Positions 9,332 through 18,886 of a DNA stretch of 48,566 bases are shown here, piece by piece. Made by a program: the position numbers and the translations under genes. Within the stretch, counting starts at the first letter, position 1; every line of letters begins with the position of its first letter. Source of the stretch: Planctomycetes bacterium GWF2_41_51 (GTDB taxonomy: Bacteria > Planctomycetota > Phycisphaerae > Sedimentisphaerales > UBA12454); the NCBI GenBank assembly GCA_001825665.1, contig MHXZ01000030.1, positions 1 through 48,566 of the forward strand. Direction: 5' to 3'. Under the pieces are notes generated by a model, which worked only from the letters and a program-made list of their open reading frames with translations, had not been told where the DNA came from and did not search any database.

Positions 9332-12300
9332 ATGCATTCATCTAAAATTAATATGAAAGATTATACTATTGCACGTGTGTCAATAATACTGATAATTTCG
9401 GCCCTTATATCCAATGCTTTTGCCGATGTATCCGAAGATATACAAACAAATAATTTAAGAAAGTCAGTTTGTCTTGATGGCACTTGGGAGATTACGCCGC
9501 CACAACGACTTAATGAATTAAATGAATATGCGCAAGATAAAGAATTTAAAAGCAGATGGTTTGAAGGATTGAATAATGAAAGTTCCAATTTTATAAATGT
9601 GCCGTTAAATACGTTCTATTATTGGACAAAGTCAAAACCAGTCTGGGATCCCAATAATTTAAGTGGAGATCCGATGGAAGGCTGCAGAAGTTTGTGTGGA
9701 TTAAGTGAAAACTTTGAAAGGTTTTTTCAAAATAGTAATTATCTTACTACATGGTATCGCAAAAGTTTTAACATAGATTCGGTAGATAAATCTCGCAGGT
9801 TATTAATTTATTTTGGTGGCGTGGGATTGGAGTGTGAAGTTTTCCTGAATGGCAAATATATCGGAAGACATAGTGGCGGATTTTCAGCTTTCTCACTTGA
9901 TATTACAGATTATATCCAAACCGGTAAAAATTTAATAGCTGTACGATGTATTATTAGACGCCAGGCAGAACTGTTTGTTGTTTGGGGAAATGGTTTAAAC
10001 TATTATGGCGGCTTATGGAGAAGCGTTTATTTGCTTGAGCTGTCTCGGGAAGCGATAAATAAAGTTTTAATAGATACACAGCCAAATAAAAATGAGGTAT
10101 CTTTCAGAGTACGATTATACAATAAGCAGCAGAAGAATTTGCAACTCGAAAGTTTGATTTTGGAAAACGATTCAAATGATATTTTAGCATCAACAACTGG
10201 TTTTGTTCCAAAGGAGACAAATGAAGTACGATTAAACATGACTTTTTGCGGTAAGACGTGGACCCCTGAAACACCGAATCTTTATAGGATGAAAGTAGTT
10301 GTATCAGATTTAAACAGGGTATTAGACGAAAAGATAGTGCGTTTCGGATTTAGGAAGTTTGAGGCGATAGGCAACAAACTTTATTTGAATGGCAATAGTT
10401 TTCGCTTTTTGGCTTTTGGAGAGAATGGAAACCACTTTGGTGGTGAAGGTTATTCTAACAAAGCTGCTTATTTGCAATACAAGTCCCTGTGCCAAGCTTA
10501 CAAGAAATTAGGGGCTAATTCTATAAGATGGCACAATCAAATGATCACAGAACAAGTTCGTGCTGCTGATGAAACAGGCTTTGCAATTTACGCAGGTTGG
10601 GCTAGTTCTCCTTTCTTATATGAAAATATGAAAGATGAATATTGGAATTATCTTAAAGAATATGTTGAACAATATTATAATAATCCATCAATTTTAATGT
10701 GGCATTTCAGCAATGAAAACTGGTCAAATGAGAATGTACCGTTGGAAAGAAAAATTTATGAGTACGTTCAAAAATTAGATACTTCCGGCCGTCCTGTCAT
10801 TCCTGATTCAGGTAGTTATTCTTTCCCGAAATATGATCTTCCAAGTATTTCAACCGGTCAATTTGTTGTAGATATGCATAATTATTCAGGGGTTACTTTC
10901 GGACGCATGGGATCCAGCCAAAAAGTAGCTTTTACACAGACCAGGGATGTTGTGAACGATGTAATTGAAAACGCCAACAAAATCCTTGGTGATATTGATA
11001 GGCCATTTATACTTGGAGAATGCCAGGCAGGAACGCTTTGGAGTGCCTGGAACGATTCTTATTGGAAAGGTGCAAATCTGGGAGGTGATCACAGAAAGAT
11101 TTTAGGAAATGACAAACTGGTTAGACCAGAATTTTTTGAGGAATTAAGCGAATATGACACTGGTGGAGCTGACTGGCTGGGATCTGATGTTAAGCATGTT
11201 GGTTTAATTTCGTATAAGCATAAGTTGTATGAGCGCAATCCTGTTACAGGTCTTGCAAGTTGGACAAGTTCAGAAATTGTTAAGGACTGTTACGAAACAT
11301 ATCGTTTGATGCCAATATCTGGCATGTTTCTTAATCAGGGAGATGTAGCAGTCTGGACACCGAAAATGAGGTATTCTTTAAAAGGACAAACTAAAGGCTC
11401 TTTTATTTTTACTCGTGTGATGCCTATAGCTGTTAATCTGCAAAGACAGGTATTTTCAGGAAGTAAAACAGAGTTTGATGTTTATACTGATAATTGTACA
11501 CACCAAGAGCAAACCGGGCTTCAATTGTTGGTTCGTGTCGACGATCCCAACGGCAATATAATTTATAAAAGCCATTTGCAAAGTATTCATGACATAAATG
11601 CTGATGATAAAAGTTTTAATAAATGCAATTTCGCCGTTCCATCTGATTTTGAGGGTACTGCAATTGTTCGGTTGTTGCTTTATCGTAATGAGGATTTGTT
11701 TGCGGAAAATTTCTATCATATTTCTGTCTCTCCGCAAATTTGCAAAAATATATTATCTGATGTAAAAAAAGTTTTCGTTTGGAAGCCAGACACTATTGAT
11801 ATATCTAAAACTGAAAATGTATTAAAGGATTTGGGAGTGCCTTATCACTGCATTTTGTCCAAAGAGATTGTTAGTGGGTCAATAGATGCAAATTGGCTGA
11901 TAATCCCAGCTTGTGCCATATACGGCAATGTGAATGATGAAAATAATGCTAATGAATGGGATTCCCTCGTCGATTCTATTTCAGCAAAGATACAGGATGG
12001 GCTAAATGTTATTGTTTTAGAACAAATGGGGGAAGGAAATGTTGGGATAATCCCTGCAATTGAATATCTGTCTCGTCCCGGAAATGTAACTGCTGATCCA
12101 ACAGTTTTTGATCATCCTGTCCTGGCTAAAGTGCCGTGGCATAAATGGTGGATGTGGAAAAGTAAATATGGTGACATAGCGCCTTATGTTATGCCGCTGG
12201 GAATAAATACCTTAGCATTAATTGGTGCGCACGAGGATGATCGACTCTACTCTATTTTGTCAGAGGGTACTTTCGGAAAAGGCAGAATCATCCTGAGCCA

Positions 12301-13054
12301 GTCGGATTCTGTTTCACGCTGGAATGAAGATGCAGCTGCAACCTTGTATTTAACAGAACTTTTGCATTATGCTTTGAAAGAGCCTGCGTGGAGCCGGGTT
12401 AAGCCCTTTAAAACCTCTACAATTCGGGACTATGCTGTGAAAGAACGAGAAAGTTTATATTGTATCAACTTAGAAAAATATTTCAATAAAAGCTGGAGCG
12501 ACCCAACACCTCGATCAGATGGGAAAGGGGGATGGACAGATGAGGGGATTAATGATTTTGGTCATTTTAAGCCTTCACGAATGTCTTCATATGATGACAA
12601 GTATCAATCTGTTTATGCAGAGCATTTAAGTGGCAAGGCATGGATGCTGGGGTTACCTTTTATTGTCAATCCCGAAGGAAGCAGTAATAAAGCCTGCATT
12701 GTTGTAGGTGCTGGTTGTTCAAATGAAGTTAGCGGAATAGCTATTGAAAAAAAGGCAGAAACTATTTATTTTCTTGGTACGGCTACTAATAGCGGTAAAG
12801 GTAAATTTGTTATTAATTATGAAAATGGCGAGAGTATAGATATTCCAAGTCTTTTCCCGGATTGGTGGAAATGTACTGATGAAGAGAATGTTCGTGTAGC
12901 ATGGTCTGGAAAAAATCCAAAAACCGGAACGTTAGTTGCCTGCTATATACAGCCTTGGCAAAATCCGAAACTGAATAAGAAAATTCTTTCTATTGATTTT
13001 AAAGGTGAGCATCTTGTGTTATTAGGCATTACTATATACAGGCCCAAAGATTAA
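9332..13054 (+). CDS. Secreted glycoside hydrolase family 2 enzyme (paralogue of 994-4926)
   Basis: About 1240 residues, collinear with the upstream GH2 for most of its length. It keeps FGGVGLECEVFLNGKYIGRH in the jelly roll, NPSILMWHFSNENW (acid/base Glu ~462), FILGE (nucleophile Glu ~563) and the amidotransferase-like Rossmann domain with NVTADPTVFDHPVL and KVPWHKWWMW. It lacks the DNRLRE and dockerin-like tail; the last ~220 residues form another beta-rich domain ending in LLGITIYRPKD. Signal peptide: MKDYTIARVSIILIISALI, starting at residue 8. I chose the ATG at 9332, preceded by GGAG; the ATG at 9317 has no clear RBS. The pair may be a duplication whose members are displayed differently (retained versus released), which is inference. 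Confidence 0.86.
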   Translation: MHSSKINMKDYTIARVSIILIISALISNAFADVSEDIQTNNLRKSVCLDGTWEITPPQRLNELNEYAQDKEFKSRWFEGLNNESSNFINVPLNTFYYWTKSKPVWDPNNLSGDPMEGCRSLCGLSENFERFFQNSNYLTTWYRKSFNIDSVDKSRRLLIYFGGVGLECEVFLNGKYIGRHSGGFSAFSLDITDYIQTGKNLIAVRCIIRRQAELFVVWGNGLNYYGGLWRSVYLLELSREAINKVLIDTQPNKNEVSFRVRLYNKQQKNLQLESLILENDSNDILASTTGFVPKETNEVRLNMTFCGKTWTPETPNLYRMKVVVSDLNRVLDEKIVRFGFRKFEAIGNKLYLNGNSFRFLAFGENGNHFGGEGYSNKAAYLQYKSLCQAYKKLGANSIRWHNQMITEQVRAADETGFAIYAGWASSPFLYENMKDEYWNYLKEYVEQYYNNPSILMWHFSNENWSNENVPLERKIYEYVQKLDTSGRPVIPDSGSYSFPKYDLPSISTGQFVVDMHNYSGVTFGRMGSSQKVAFTQTRDVVNDVIENANKILGDIDRPFILGECQAGTLWSAWNDSYWKGANLGGDHRKILGNDKLVRPEFFEELSEYDTGGADWLGSDVKHVGLISYKHKLYERNPVTGLASWTSSEIVKDCYETYRLMPISGMFLNQGDVAVWTPKMRYSLKGQTKGSFIFTRVMPIAVNLQRQVFSGSKTEFDVYTDNCTHQEQTGLQLLVRVDDPNGNIIYKSHLQSIHDINADDKSFNKCNFAVPSDFEGTAIVRLLLYRNEDLFAENFYHISVSPQICKNILSDVKKVFVWKPDTIDISKTENVLKDLGVPYHCILSKEIVSGSIDANWLIIPACAIYGNVNDENNANEWDSLVDSISAKIQDGLNVIVLEQMGEGNVGIIPAIEYLSRPGNVTADPTVFDHPVLAKVPWHKWWMWKSKYGDIAPYVMPLGINTLALIGAHEDDRLYSILSEGTFGKGRIILSQSDSVSRWNEDAAATLYLTELLHYALKEPAWSRVKPFKTSTIRDYAVKERESLYCINLEKYFNKSWSDPTPRSDGKGGWTDEGINDFGHFKPSRMSSYDDKYQSVYAEHLSGKAWMLGLPFIVNPEGSSNKACIVVGAGCSNEVSGIAIEKKAETIYFLGTATNSGKGKFVINYENGESIDIPSLFPDWWKCTDEENVRVAWSGKNPKTGTLVACYIQPWQNPKLNKKILSIDFKGEHLVLLGITIYRPKD

Positions 13055-13295
13055 TCTACTTGATATTAATGATATAAAGATAGATATCGAAAAATTATGG
13101 CGCATTTGAATCAGGGATCTCTTGCGCTTCAAATTAAAACACTCCACAGAAAAACCATGCATGATTAATCGAGAGCAGGATCAATAGAATCAAAAAGATA
13201 GGCAATGTACGTTTAGTAAATGTACATGGACATCTATTATGCAATTTCTCTTTTTAAAATGTTCAAGTTCAGGATTGTTTATTCATCTTTTTATG
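13055..13295. other. Intergenic, convergent
   Basis: Lies between the stop of the second GH2 gene and the stop of the minus-strand UroD gene. I see a weak hairpin ATGTAC/GTACAT (13205-13227) and no T-tract terminator. The open frames here are AT-rich and unsupported. Confidence 0.5.
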
Positions 13296-14414
13296 TTACG
13301 CATATTGCTTCATTGTTTTGTAAAATGTTTCGATATTTTTGTCCACCTGCTTGCCTGCTCTGTTAATTACAACAACCAGTGCGATATCTCTTTCATCAGC
13401 TTCTTTTATATAATGATCAATTATGCGTTCAATATTATCCCGCTTTTCATTTTCAAAATCAAATTGGGGTTGATGTAAAGTTATTTCAAGAAATGTATAA
13501 GGTAATGCTTTGCGGAGGCGGTTAAGTTCATTTGGAATTCCACGAGTCTGCATAAGCACAATATTTTTTAAGTTTGGATATTCATTCCAGACTTCGTAAA
13601 GATGTGCCGAAGCACCGCATGAATGTAAATTAGTCGGCAAATCGCCGTATTTTTGAACTATTTTGCGGTCAAATTCAATTGCGTATTTTTTGTACATTTC
13701 AGGTGAAAGCATGCATGAGTTATCGCCGCCAAAACTTGAGATACCTGTTACGCTAGATTGATCATAAGCCTTGAGCATAAATCCAGAATAACTGGTACTA
13801 AGTTCAAAACATTTATCCATTAAGGCAGAAGCAATTTCCTCTTCGCCGCCCAGGATCGTGAAAAACTCAACTTCTCCGCACATAAAACAGCCAAGATCTA
13901 AAAAACTCATAAAGTGAGCAAATTCATAATTCTTTCCTGCAGGGGAGGTAAAGCCAAATTTATTCCACGGCAAGGATGGCGTCTTGGGAACGATATATTT
14001 TTTTTGTTTCTTCATTTCCTCAAATTTTGCCAACATTTCCTGCACCATATAGACTTTGGTCCAGTCGGGTATTTTTATTTTCTTTACATCTTCTACAGAT
14101 CGTAAATTTGACCATGGTATGAATTCTCGATTGTGCCAAAAGCTACCTGTTTTAGGGTCCCATGTAGGATATGGACTGCCGTAGGCATATGCGCATACAT
14201 TTCGACCATCATGCTGAAGAGCAGGATAGATCATTTCGGGTTGTTTTTGACCAAGACCGAATTGTCCAAATTTTTCGTAAAGCAATCTTGACTTTTTAGC
14301 CTCATGCTCTACAACACTGTCCAGGGATATTTCAAATGGATTCGGTTCAGTGATGCCGAATTCTTCCTGCATCCAAAACGAACTTAAAGATACTCTGCCT
14401 TGTACGCTTGACAT
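13296..14414 (-). CDS. UroD/MtaA-fold family protein (HSCG type)
   Basis: 372-residue TIM-barrel protein of the uroporphyrinogen decarboxylase superfamily, which includes methylcobamide:thiol methyltransferases. Visible family blocks: SFGGDNSCMLSPEMYKKYAI, then PTNLHSCGAS, where His-x-Cys matches two of the three zinc ligands of MtaA-type enzymes. I do not see the third, C-terminal Cys. It is the last gene of a three-gene minus-strand operon (3 nt after the dehydrogenase stop), next to sugar-acid enzymes rather than haem genes, so haem synthesis is unlikely. It could be a methyltransferase or a non-methyl-transferring family member. The exact reaction is unknown. Confidence 0.78.
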   Translation of the reverse strand: MSSVQGRVSLSSFWMQEEFGITEPNPFEISLDSVVEHEAKKSRLLYEKFGQFGLGQKQPEMIYPALQHDGRNVCAYAYGSPYPTWDPKTGSFWHNREFIPWSNLRSVEDVKKIKIPDWTKVYMVQEMLAKFEEMKKQKKYIVPKTPSLPWNKFGFTSPAGKNYEFAHFMSFLDLGCFMCGEVEFFTILGGEEEIASALMDKCFELSTSYSGFMLKAYDQSSVTGISSFGGDNSCMLSPEMYKKYAIEFDRKIVQKYGDLPTNLHSCGASAHLYEVWNEYPNLKNIVLMQTRGIPNELNRLRKALPYTFLEITLHQPQFDFENEKRDNIERIIDHYIKEADERDIALVVVINRAGKQVDKNIETFYKTMKQYA

Positions 14415-14417
14415 TAT

Positions 14418-15425
14418 TTATAATCCTTTTAGTTGTTCCGGAGAAAGTTCATTCAAAAGAGGTTTGCCGGAAATATATCGTTCAACATTTTGCACAAATA
14501 AATCCCATAAGAGAGGCAGGAAATTTGGACTTAAAGTCGAGCCGCTGATGTGGGGCGTCATTATAACATTTGGAAATCGCCAGAGTGGGTGGTCTGCAGG
14601 CATAGGGTAATAATAATGCGTGTCCAATGCTGCACCTGAGATTTTGCCTTCTCTGAGTACTTGAAGCAATGCCTGCTCTTTTATAAGCGGACCACGAGCA
14701 GGATTAAGTACAAATGCGTGCGCGGGGAGCATTGTAAGTTCTTCATATCCTATTATACCTTCCGTTCTTTTTGTTAAAGGCATTGATAGAACAAGAAAGT
14801 CAAGTCCATTAAGAAATTCCTTTTTTTGATCAGTGCTAAATACACGATTTGGAAGTATTCCTGCTTTGTCTCCCGTACCATCGACCGCAAACATATTTTC
14901 TCGAGGACCAACGCGTACATCAAAGGCATGAACATTCATCCCGATAGCACGTGCAAGCCGAGCGGTTTCTCTTCCGATCCCGCCATAGCCCCAAATGCCA
15001 ACAGTTTTGCCTCGAATATCCATCTGAAAACGCGCAGGTCTGTCCCATATGCCCGCTTCCTGGTTCCTGATCATTCCTCGCATATCACGTGCGAGATTAA
15101 TCATCATTGCGATGTTCCATTGTGCGATAGTGATATCATTAACTCCGGCGGCATTTGCTGCTTTGATGTTTCTTTCAGCAAGGCCGAGACCAAAAAGCTG
15201 GGTATAGCCGGCGCTAGCGATTTGTACAAATTCTAACTTTTGCATATCTGCAAGATTGGTTGGCGGATAAGTGCAGAAAAGTATGTGCTTGTCTTTTATT
15301 ATATCCGGTTCTATGTGCCTGAAATCTTCAACCGCCGTTATTGTTTGAACCGTTACGTCTTTTATCGATTTAAGACGTTTGAGGCCTTCGGGATTTATAT
15401 CCACATCGACTAATATATTTTTCAT
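14418..15425 (-). CDS. NAD-dependent D-2-hydroxyacid dehydrogenase family protein
   Basis: 335 residues with the two-lobed D-2-hydroxyacid dehydrogenase layout. The nucleotide-binding loop is VGIWGYGGIGRETARLARA. The family's LNPARGPLIKEQALLQVL block and ALDTHYYYPMP follow, and the catalytic-His segment reads TPHISGS. It lies between an enolase-superfamily dehydratase and a UroD-family protein with 3-5 nt gaps, which supports a role in the same sugar-acid pathway, for example reduction of a 2-keto acid or oxidation of a 2-hydroxy acid. Substrate is not determined by the sequence. Confidence 0.88.
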   Translation of the reverse strand: MKNILVDVDINPEGLKRLKSIKDVTVQTITAVEDFRHIEPDIIKDKHILFCTYPPTNLADMQKLEFVQIASAGYTQLFGLGLAERNIKAANAAGVNDITIAQWNIAMMINLARDMRGMIRNQEAGIWDRPARFQMDIRGKTVGIWGYGGIGRETARLARAIGMNVHAFDVRVGPRENMFAVDGTGDKAGILPNRVFSTDQKKEFLNGLDFLVLSMPLTKRTEGIIGYEELTMLPAHAFVLNPARGPLIKEQALLQVLREGKISGAALDTHYYYPMPADHPLWRFPNVIMTPHISGSTLSPNFLPLLWDLFVQNVERYISGKPLLNELSPEQLKGL

Positions 15426-15430
15426 CGTGA

Positions 15431-16642
15431 CTAATCTTTCAAAATTTTTCCGGGAGCATCATTAAATTCGCCGCTGCCGGGTACAAATGGATATTTATTT
15501 TTTATTTTGTCTGTCAATACAATACCAAGTCCTGGCGTTTGCGGCGGCAGTGCGCAGCCGTCTTTCATCACAAATGAATCGCCCATAACTTCACCATGAA
15601 GTCCGGCGTATGCAGGTGCTATTTCGAGAATTGATGTATTAGCGCAAGCAAACCCGCAATGAATATTCTGCATTAATGAGCTGCCAGCGCCCCAGCTATG
15701 CGTTGCGATCTTTTTGCCTTTGGATTCCAACATCGCGGCAACTTTCATAAACTCACCTAACCCGCCAGTAAACGATGCGTCAGGCTGACCAATGTCAAAT
15801 GCGTCACGTTCAGCAAATACTCGCCATTCATAGGTTCCTGTCAGGCATTCACCGCCTGCGATTGGCACAGTAGTGCTTTTACATAGTTCTGAATAACCCC
15901 AAGGGTCGGTATAATGAAGCGGTTCTTCAAAAAAGAAAAGACCGTAAGGTTCTAATGCCTTCATTACTGCTTTAGCTATCGGCAAATCCCATGTCGTTAC
16001 AGGGCTGTTGCCCATATGCCCATCCATCATAATTTCAACATCTTTGCCGACATATTTGCGAACAAAATCAATTTTGTCGGATTCAAAATCAACAGCTTCC
16101 TGTGCTTTTAAAGGCACATAATAACCTTGTTCTGAACTGCTGCCCACTCCGAATTTAAAGCCCTTGAAGCCAAGACTTAAATAAAAATCGATTTTCTTCT
16201 TTAATTCCGATTTGGGATAATTACTCGGGCCGCCAGTTGCATAACAAAGTAGTTTGTCATGCTTTTTGCCGCCAAGCAACTCATAAACCGGCAATCCGAG
16301 CATTTTGCCTTTCAAATCCCACAAAGCTGCTTCAATGCCGTTTAAAACAATCAGGCCAAGTCCTACGCGACACCAGAAGTTGCCGCATTGATACATATAA
16401 CTCCATAATTGTTGAATATTGGAGACATCCTGTCCGATGAGTATGGGCTTAAAAAATTCAACTATTTCTGGAACCATTTCAGGGCAGAAATACCCTGCGT
16501 ATGTTTCGCCTATGCCAAATAATTCAGTATCTGTATGGATTTCAATAAATGCCGCACTCCTGCGTTTTCTGATCGCCAGCAGATATGGATCATTGGTGCA
16601 GGGACCTGTTAATAAGATTGTTTTTACGTCTGTTATTTTCAC
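15431..16642 (-). CDS. Mandelate racemase/muconate lactonizing-type enolase-superfamily dehydratase
   Basis: Predicted acid-sugar dehydratase or racemase. N-terminal capping domain, then a TIM barrel with base motif KGFKFG, metal ligands in MMDGHMG (Asp), FFFEEPLHY (Glu) and AGGECLTG (Glu), and the second base in THSWGAG (His), as in the mandelate racemase subgroup. I chose the GTG at 16642, giving MKITDVKT, because AAGGAG (16649-16654, complement) lies 6 nt upstream; a TTG at 16663 would extend it by seven residues that encode the RBS itself. First gene of the minus-strand operon and divergent from a GntR/FCD regulator, a common arrangement for hexuronate or aldonate dehydratases. Substrate unknown. 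Confidence 0.87.
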   Translation of the reverse strand: MKITDVKTILLTGPCTNDPYLLAIRKRRSAAFIEIHTDTELFGIGETYAGYFCPEMVPEIVEFFKPILIGQDVSNIQQLWSYMYQCGNFWCRVGLGLIVLNGIEAALWDLKGKMLGLPVYELLGGKKHDKLLCYATGGPSNYPKSELKKKIDFYLSLGFKGFKFGVGSSSEQGYYVPLKAQEAVDFESDKIDFVRKYVGKDVEIMMDGHMGNSPVTTWDLPIAKAVMKALEPYGLFFFEEPLHYTDPWGYSELCKSTTVPIAGGECLTGTYEWRVFAERDAFDIGQPDASFTGGLGEFMKVAAMLESKGKKIATHSWGAGSSLMQNIHCGFACANTSILEIAPAYAGLHGEVMGDSFVMKDGCALPPQTPGLGIVLTDKIKNKYPFVPGSGEFNDAPGKILKD

Positions 16643-16747
16643 TATAAACTCCTTAAAAACCAATTATAATTAATCATATTGGCCATAAATTGTCAACCAA
16701 AAAAATAACACTTGATTAACTAATATTCTTAAGTATAATATAGATAA
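16643..16747. promoter_or_regulatory. Divergent promoter/operator between the dehydratase operon and gntR
   Basis: On the + strand TTGATT (16712-16717), a 16-nt spacer and TATAAT (16734-16739) form a good sigma70-type promoter. It would start transcription next to the gntR ATG at 16748, so gntR may be leaderless. The -35 box is part of TTGATTAACTAA (16712-16723). A dyad TTAACTAATATT (16716-16727) / AATATAGATAA (16737-16747) overlaps the promoter. On the other strand TTGACA (16691-16696) and TATAAT (16663-16668) are present, but 22 nt apart. Confidence 0.55.
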
Positions 16748-17362
16748 ATGGCGAAGCAAAATCAGGCACAATTAGCTTATGAAAAAATACGCGAGAAGCT
16801 TATTTCCCGTACTTTAGAGCCGGGAAAAAGACTTATTGAGCGTGTATGGGCAGAAAATCTGAATGTCAACAGGGCTGATGTTCGCCAGGCATTTTCGCGT
16901 TTACTCGGCGAAGGACTGCTTGTTGCAGGCGAAAAAGGCGGCTTTTTTGTAAAAGAATTTACTTTAGTCGAGATGAAGGACTTGAATGAGATACGATTAG
17001 TCCTTGAACAGGCGGCTGCGAAATTTGCCATTGAACGTGCAACTAAAAACGATATTGCAGAGCTTGAGAAGATTTGTGAACATCTAAGAATAATGTCTGA
17101 AAATGGCTATCTGATGGGAATTGGTGAAGCTGATTTGAAGTTTCATGAAAGGCTAATAAAAGCAGCGCATAATAATAAACTAGAATTTATTTATAAGGCA
17201 GCAAATCTTCCTTTATCAAAGAATATCACATCGGATGTCAATAGAGATAAGTTGATTTCTGATGTTAAAGATCATATCGTTATTGTTGACGCACTAAAAA
17301 GCAAGAATCTTCCAAAGATGCTTAAACTGCTGTCATCAGGGCTTGATTTAATGGAAAAATAG
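16748..17362 (+). CDS. GntR-family transcriptional regulator, FCD (FadR) subfamily
   Basis: 204 residues. The N-terminal winged helix (~1-72) shows the family blocks AYEKIREKLISRTLEPGKRL and NVNRADVRQAFSRLLGEGLL followed by a wing ending in GGFFVKEF. The C-terminal FCD helical domain (~78-200) has the metal-ligand-like DLKFHERLIKAAHNNKLEF. It lies between the two catabolic operons and is preceded by a promoter-overlapping dyad; a related dyad lies directly after it, upstream of the nine-gene operon. Family knowledge suggests a repressor released by a sugar-acid-type effector. Autoregulation and control of both operons are inference. Confidence 0.9.
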   Translation: MAKQNQAQLAYEKIREKLISRTLEPGKRLIERVWAENLNVNRADVRQAFSRLLGEGLLVAGEKGGFFVKEFTLVEMKDLNEIRLVLEQAAAKFAIERATKNDIAELEKICEHLRIMSENGYLMGIGEADLKFHERLIKAAHNNKLEFIYKAANLPLSKNITSDVNRDKLISDVKDHIVIVDALKSKNLPKMLKLLSSGLDLMEK

Positions 17363-17380
17363 TATATTTTTTTAATTATA

Positions 17381-17411
17381 TTGGTTAACTAAAATATCAA
17401 TATTTAGATAA
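17381..17411 (+). promoter_or_regulatory. Candidate GntR operator upstream of the nine-gene operon
   Basis: TTGGTTAACTAA (17381-17392) matches the site in the gntR promoter at 11 of 12 bases. It is part of a larger dyad: TTAACTAAAATAT (17385-17397) faces ATATTTAGATAA (17400-17411) across 2 nt. The RBS AAGG (17424-17427) and the ATG at 17433 follow. Within the site, T-N-G-T-NN-A-C-N-A resembles known FadR-type half-site spacing. Confidence 0.5.
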
Positions 17412-17432
17412 CATAATATTAAAAAGGCAAGT

Positions 17433-18869
17433 ATGTCGAATTTAGTGTTAAAAACTTTATCTCAGGCAGAAATTGAGCATTTACATAAAAAAACCTTAGA
17501 TATCTTTGAAAATGTTGGTTTTAAGGTTACGCATGATGAGACTTTAAATCGCCTTAAAAAGGCAGGTGCGATCGTTTCGTATTCTGACCAAATAGTCAAA
17601 ATACCTTTCAGCTTGTTTAAAGAATTGCTTTCTAATGCGCCCGCAGTTGCTATTGAAACAGGATTGAATGGCAAGCAAATGACTGTTGGCGGCAGCAATC
17701 GTTATTATCAATCCCTTATTCTTGACCCGTTTATAAACGATTTTGAAAAAGGCAAAAGACTTCCGACGCTTGAGGATGTCCGCAGGCATACCATAATTGG
17801 TGAATCTCTCGATAGAATCAATGCAATGATGAGGATGCAGTTTCCGGTAAGTGACATTCCAGAGCCGGACTCTTATTATAAAACAATGGAAGTTTTTCTT
17901 TGTCATCATACCAAACATGTCATGATATATCCTACAAGCGAGCAGAATTGCAGGGATTGGTTTGATGTGTTCGAAGTTATTGCATCTACTGCCGGCTTGG
18001 ATGTGAAAACAACGCCGCTTATGAGTGTTGCTATGGCCGTTACTACGCCATTGCAGCTTCATGGAATGAATATCGAAATAATGAAAATGGCGATGGAAAG
18101 ATGTTATCCAATAATTTCAACAGTATGTCCTATGGCTGGAATAACTTCTCCGTTTTCTGTTGCAGGTACTGCTTTGCTGGCAAATGTTGAGGCATTGATA
18201 CCAGTTTTGATTGCACAATTATATAAACCCGGCCACCCGGCTTTCTATGGTATTGGCCCATCTGTAACAGATTTCAGAAGCGGCCATGACCTTTATTATA
18301 AAGCTGAAAAGATGCTTTGGAAAACAATCGCATGTCAAATGGGCGAATTTTATAACCTTCCAATTTCTGGTGAAACTGGCGGTTCACTTACTCATTTAGC
18401 TGATATGCAAAATGGTGCAGAAAGTTTCGCATACATGTTGGCGTCAGTTGCTAATGGCCAAAATATACTTGGCGGCGTTGGCTCAATGGGTAACGCCAAT
18501 GGAATGAGTCAGGAACAGATTATTATGCAATGCGGTCTTCTTGATATGGCGGAATATCTTGCCCGCGGAGTTGATATGAGTGATTATAAGCTTGGATATG
18601 ATTCAATCGTTGATGTAGGCCCTGGCGGAACTTATATGACCGAGAAATTGACAATGGACTTGCTTAGAGGCGATGAATTTTTTAATACCGAATATTTTGA
18701 TCTCACAGGAGGCTATTCTGACCCCAGTCCCGGGATTTATGAAAAAGCACATCAAAAGGCCTTGGATTTGGTTGCGAATTATAAACCAACCGTCCCTGAA
18801 AAAATTCAGAATGCTATTAAAAAGTTTATGGCAACCAAATATATTGATAAAAAATCATCAGGTTATTAA
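17433..18869 (+). CDS. Trimethylamine-methyltransferase (MttB) family protein, non-pyrrolysine
   Basis: 478-residue MttB/MtgB-like TIM-barrel protein. Family features: N-terminal helical segment LSQAEIEHLHKKTLDIFENVGF, central blocks MSVAMAVTTPLQLHG and YPIISTVCPMAGITSPF, and SGETGGSLTHLADMQNGAES plus GGVGSMGNANGMSQEQ. The frame is open throughout with no internal UAG, so it belongs to the pyrrolysine-lacking majority; characterised members such as MtgB transfer a methyl group from a quaternary amine to a corrinoid protein. No corrinoid protein, RamA or CoM/THF methyltransferase is encoded next to it. It is the first gene of a tight operon with an aminotransferase 17 nt downstream. The substrate could be a methylated amine or another methylated compound; unknown. 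Confidence 0.85.
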   Translation: MSNLVLKTLSQAEIEHLHKKTLDIFENVGFKVTHDETLNRLKKAGAIVSYSDQIVKIPFSLFKELLSNAPAVAIETGLNGKQMTVGGSNRYYQSLILDPFINDFEKGKRLPTLEDVRRHTIIGESLDRINAMMRMQFPVSDIPEPDSYYKTMEVFLCHHTKHVMIYPTSEQNCRDWFDVFEVIASTAGLDVKTTPLMSVAMAVTTPLQLHGMNIEIMKMAMERCYPIISTVCPMAGITSPFSVAGTALLANVEALIPVLIAQLYKPGHPAFYGIGPSVTDFRSGHDLYYKAEKMLWKTIACQMGEFYNLPISGETGGSLTHLADMQNGAESFAYMLASVANGQNILGGVGSMGNANGMSQEQIIMQCGLLDMAEYLARGVDMSDYKLGYDSIVDVGPGGTYMTEKLTMDLLRGDEFFNTEYFDLTGGYSDPSPGIYEKAHQKALDLVANYKPTVPEKIQNAIKKFMATKYIDKKSSGY

Positions 18870-18886
18870 TTTCTTAAAGAGATTAT

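Noticed and set aside
17544-18062. 172-codon minus-strand frame opposite the MttB-like gene
   Set aside because: Shadow of a well-supported gene; composition (Cys, His, Arg, Ile-rich) is not protein-like.
17433-18869. Pyrrolysine-type trimethylamine methyltransferase
   Set aside because: There is no internal in-frame UAG; the full family length is read without one.
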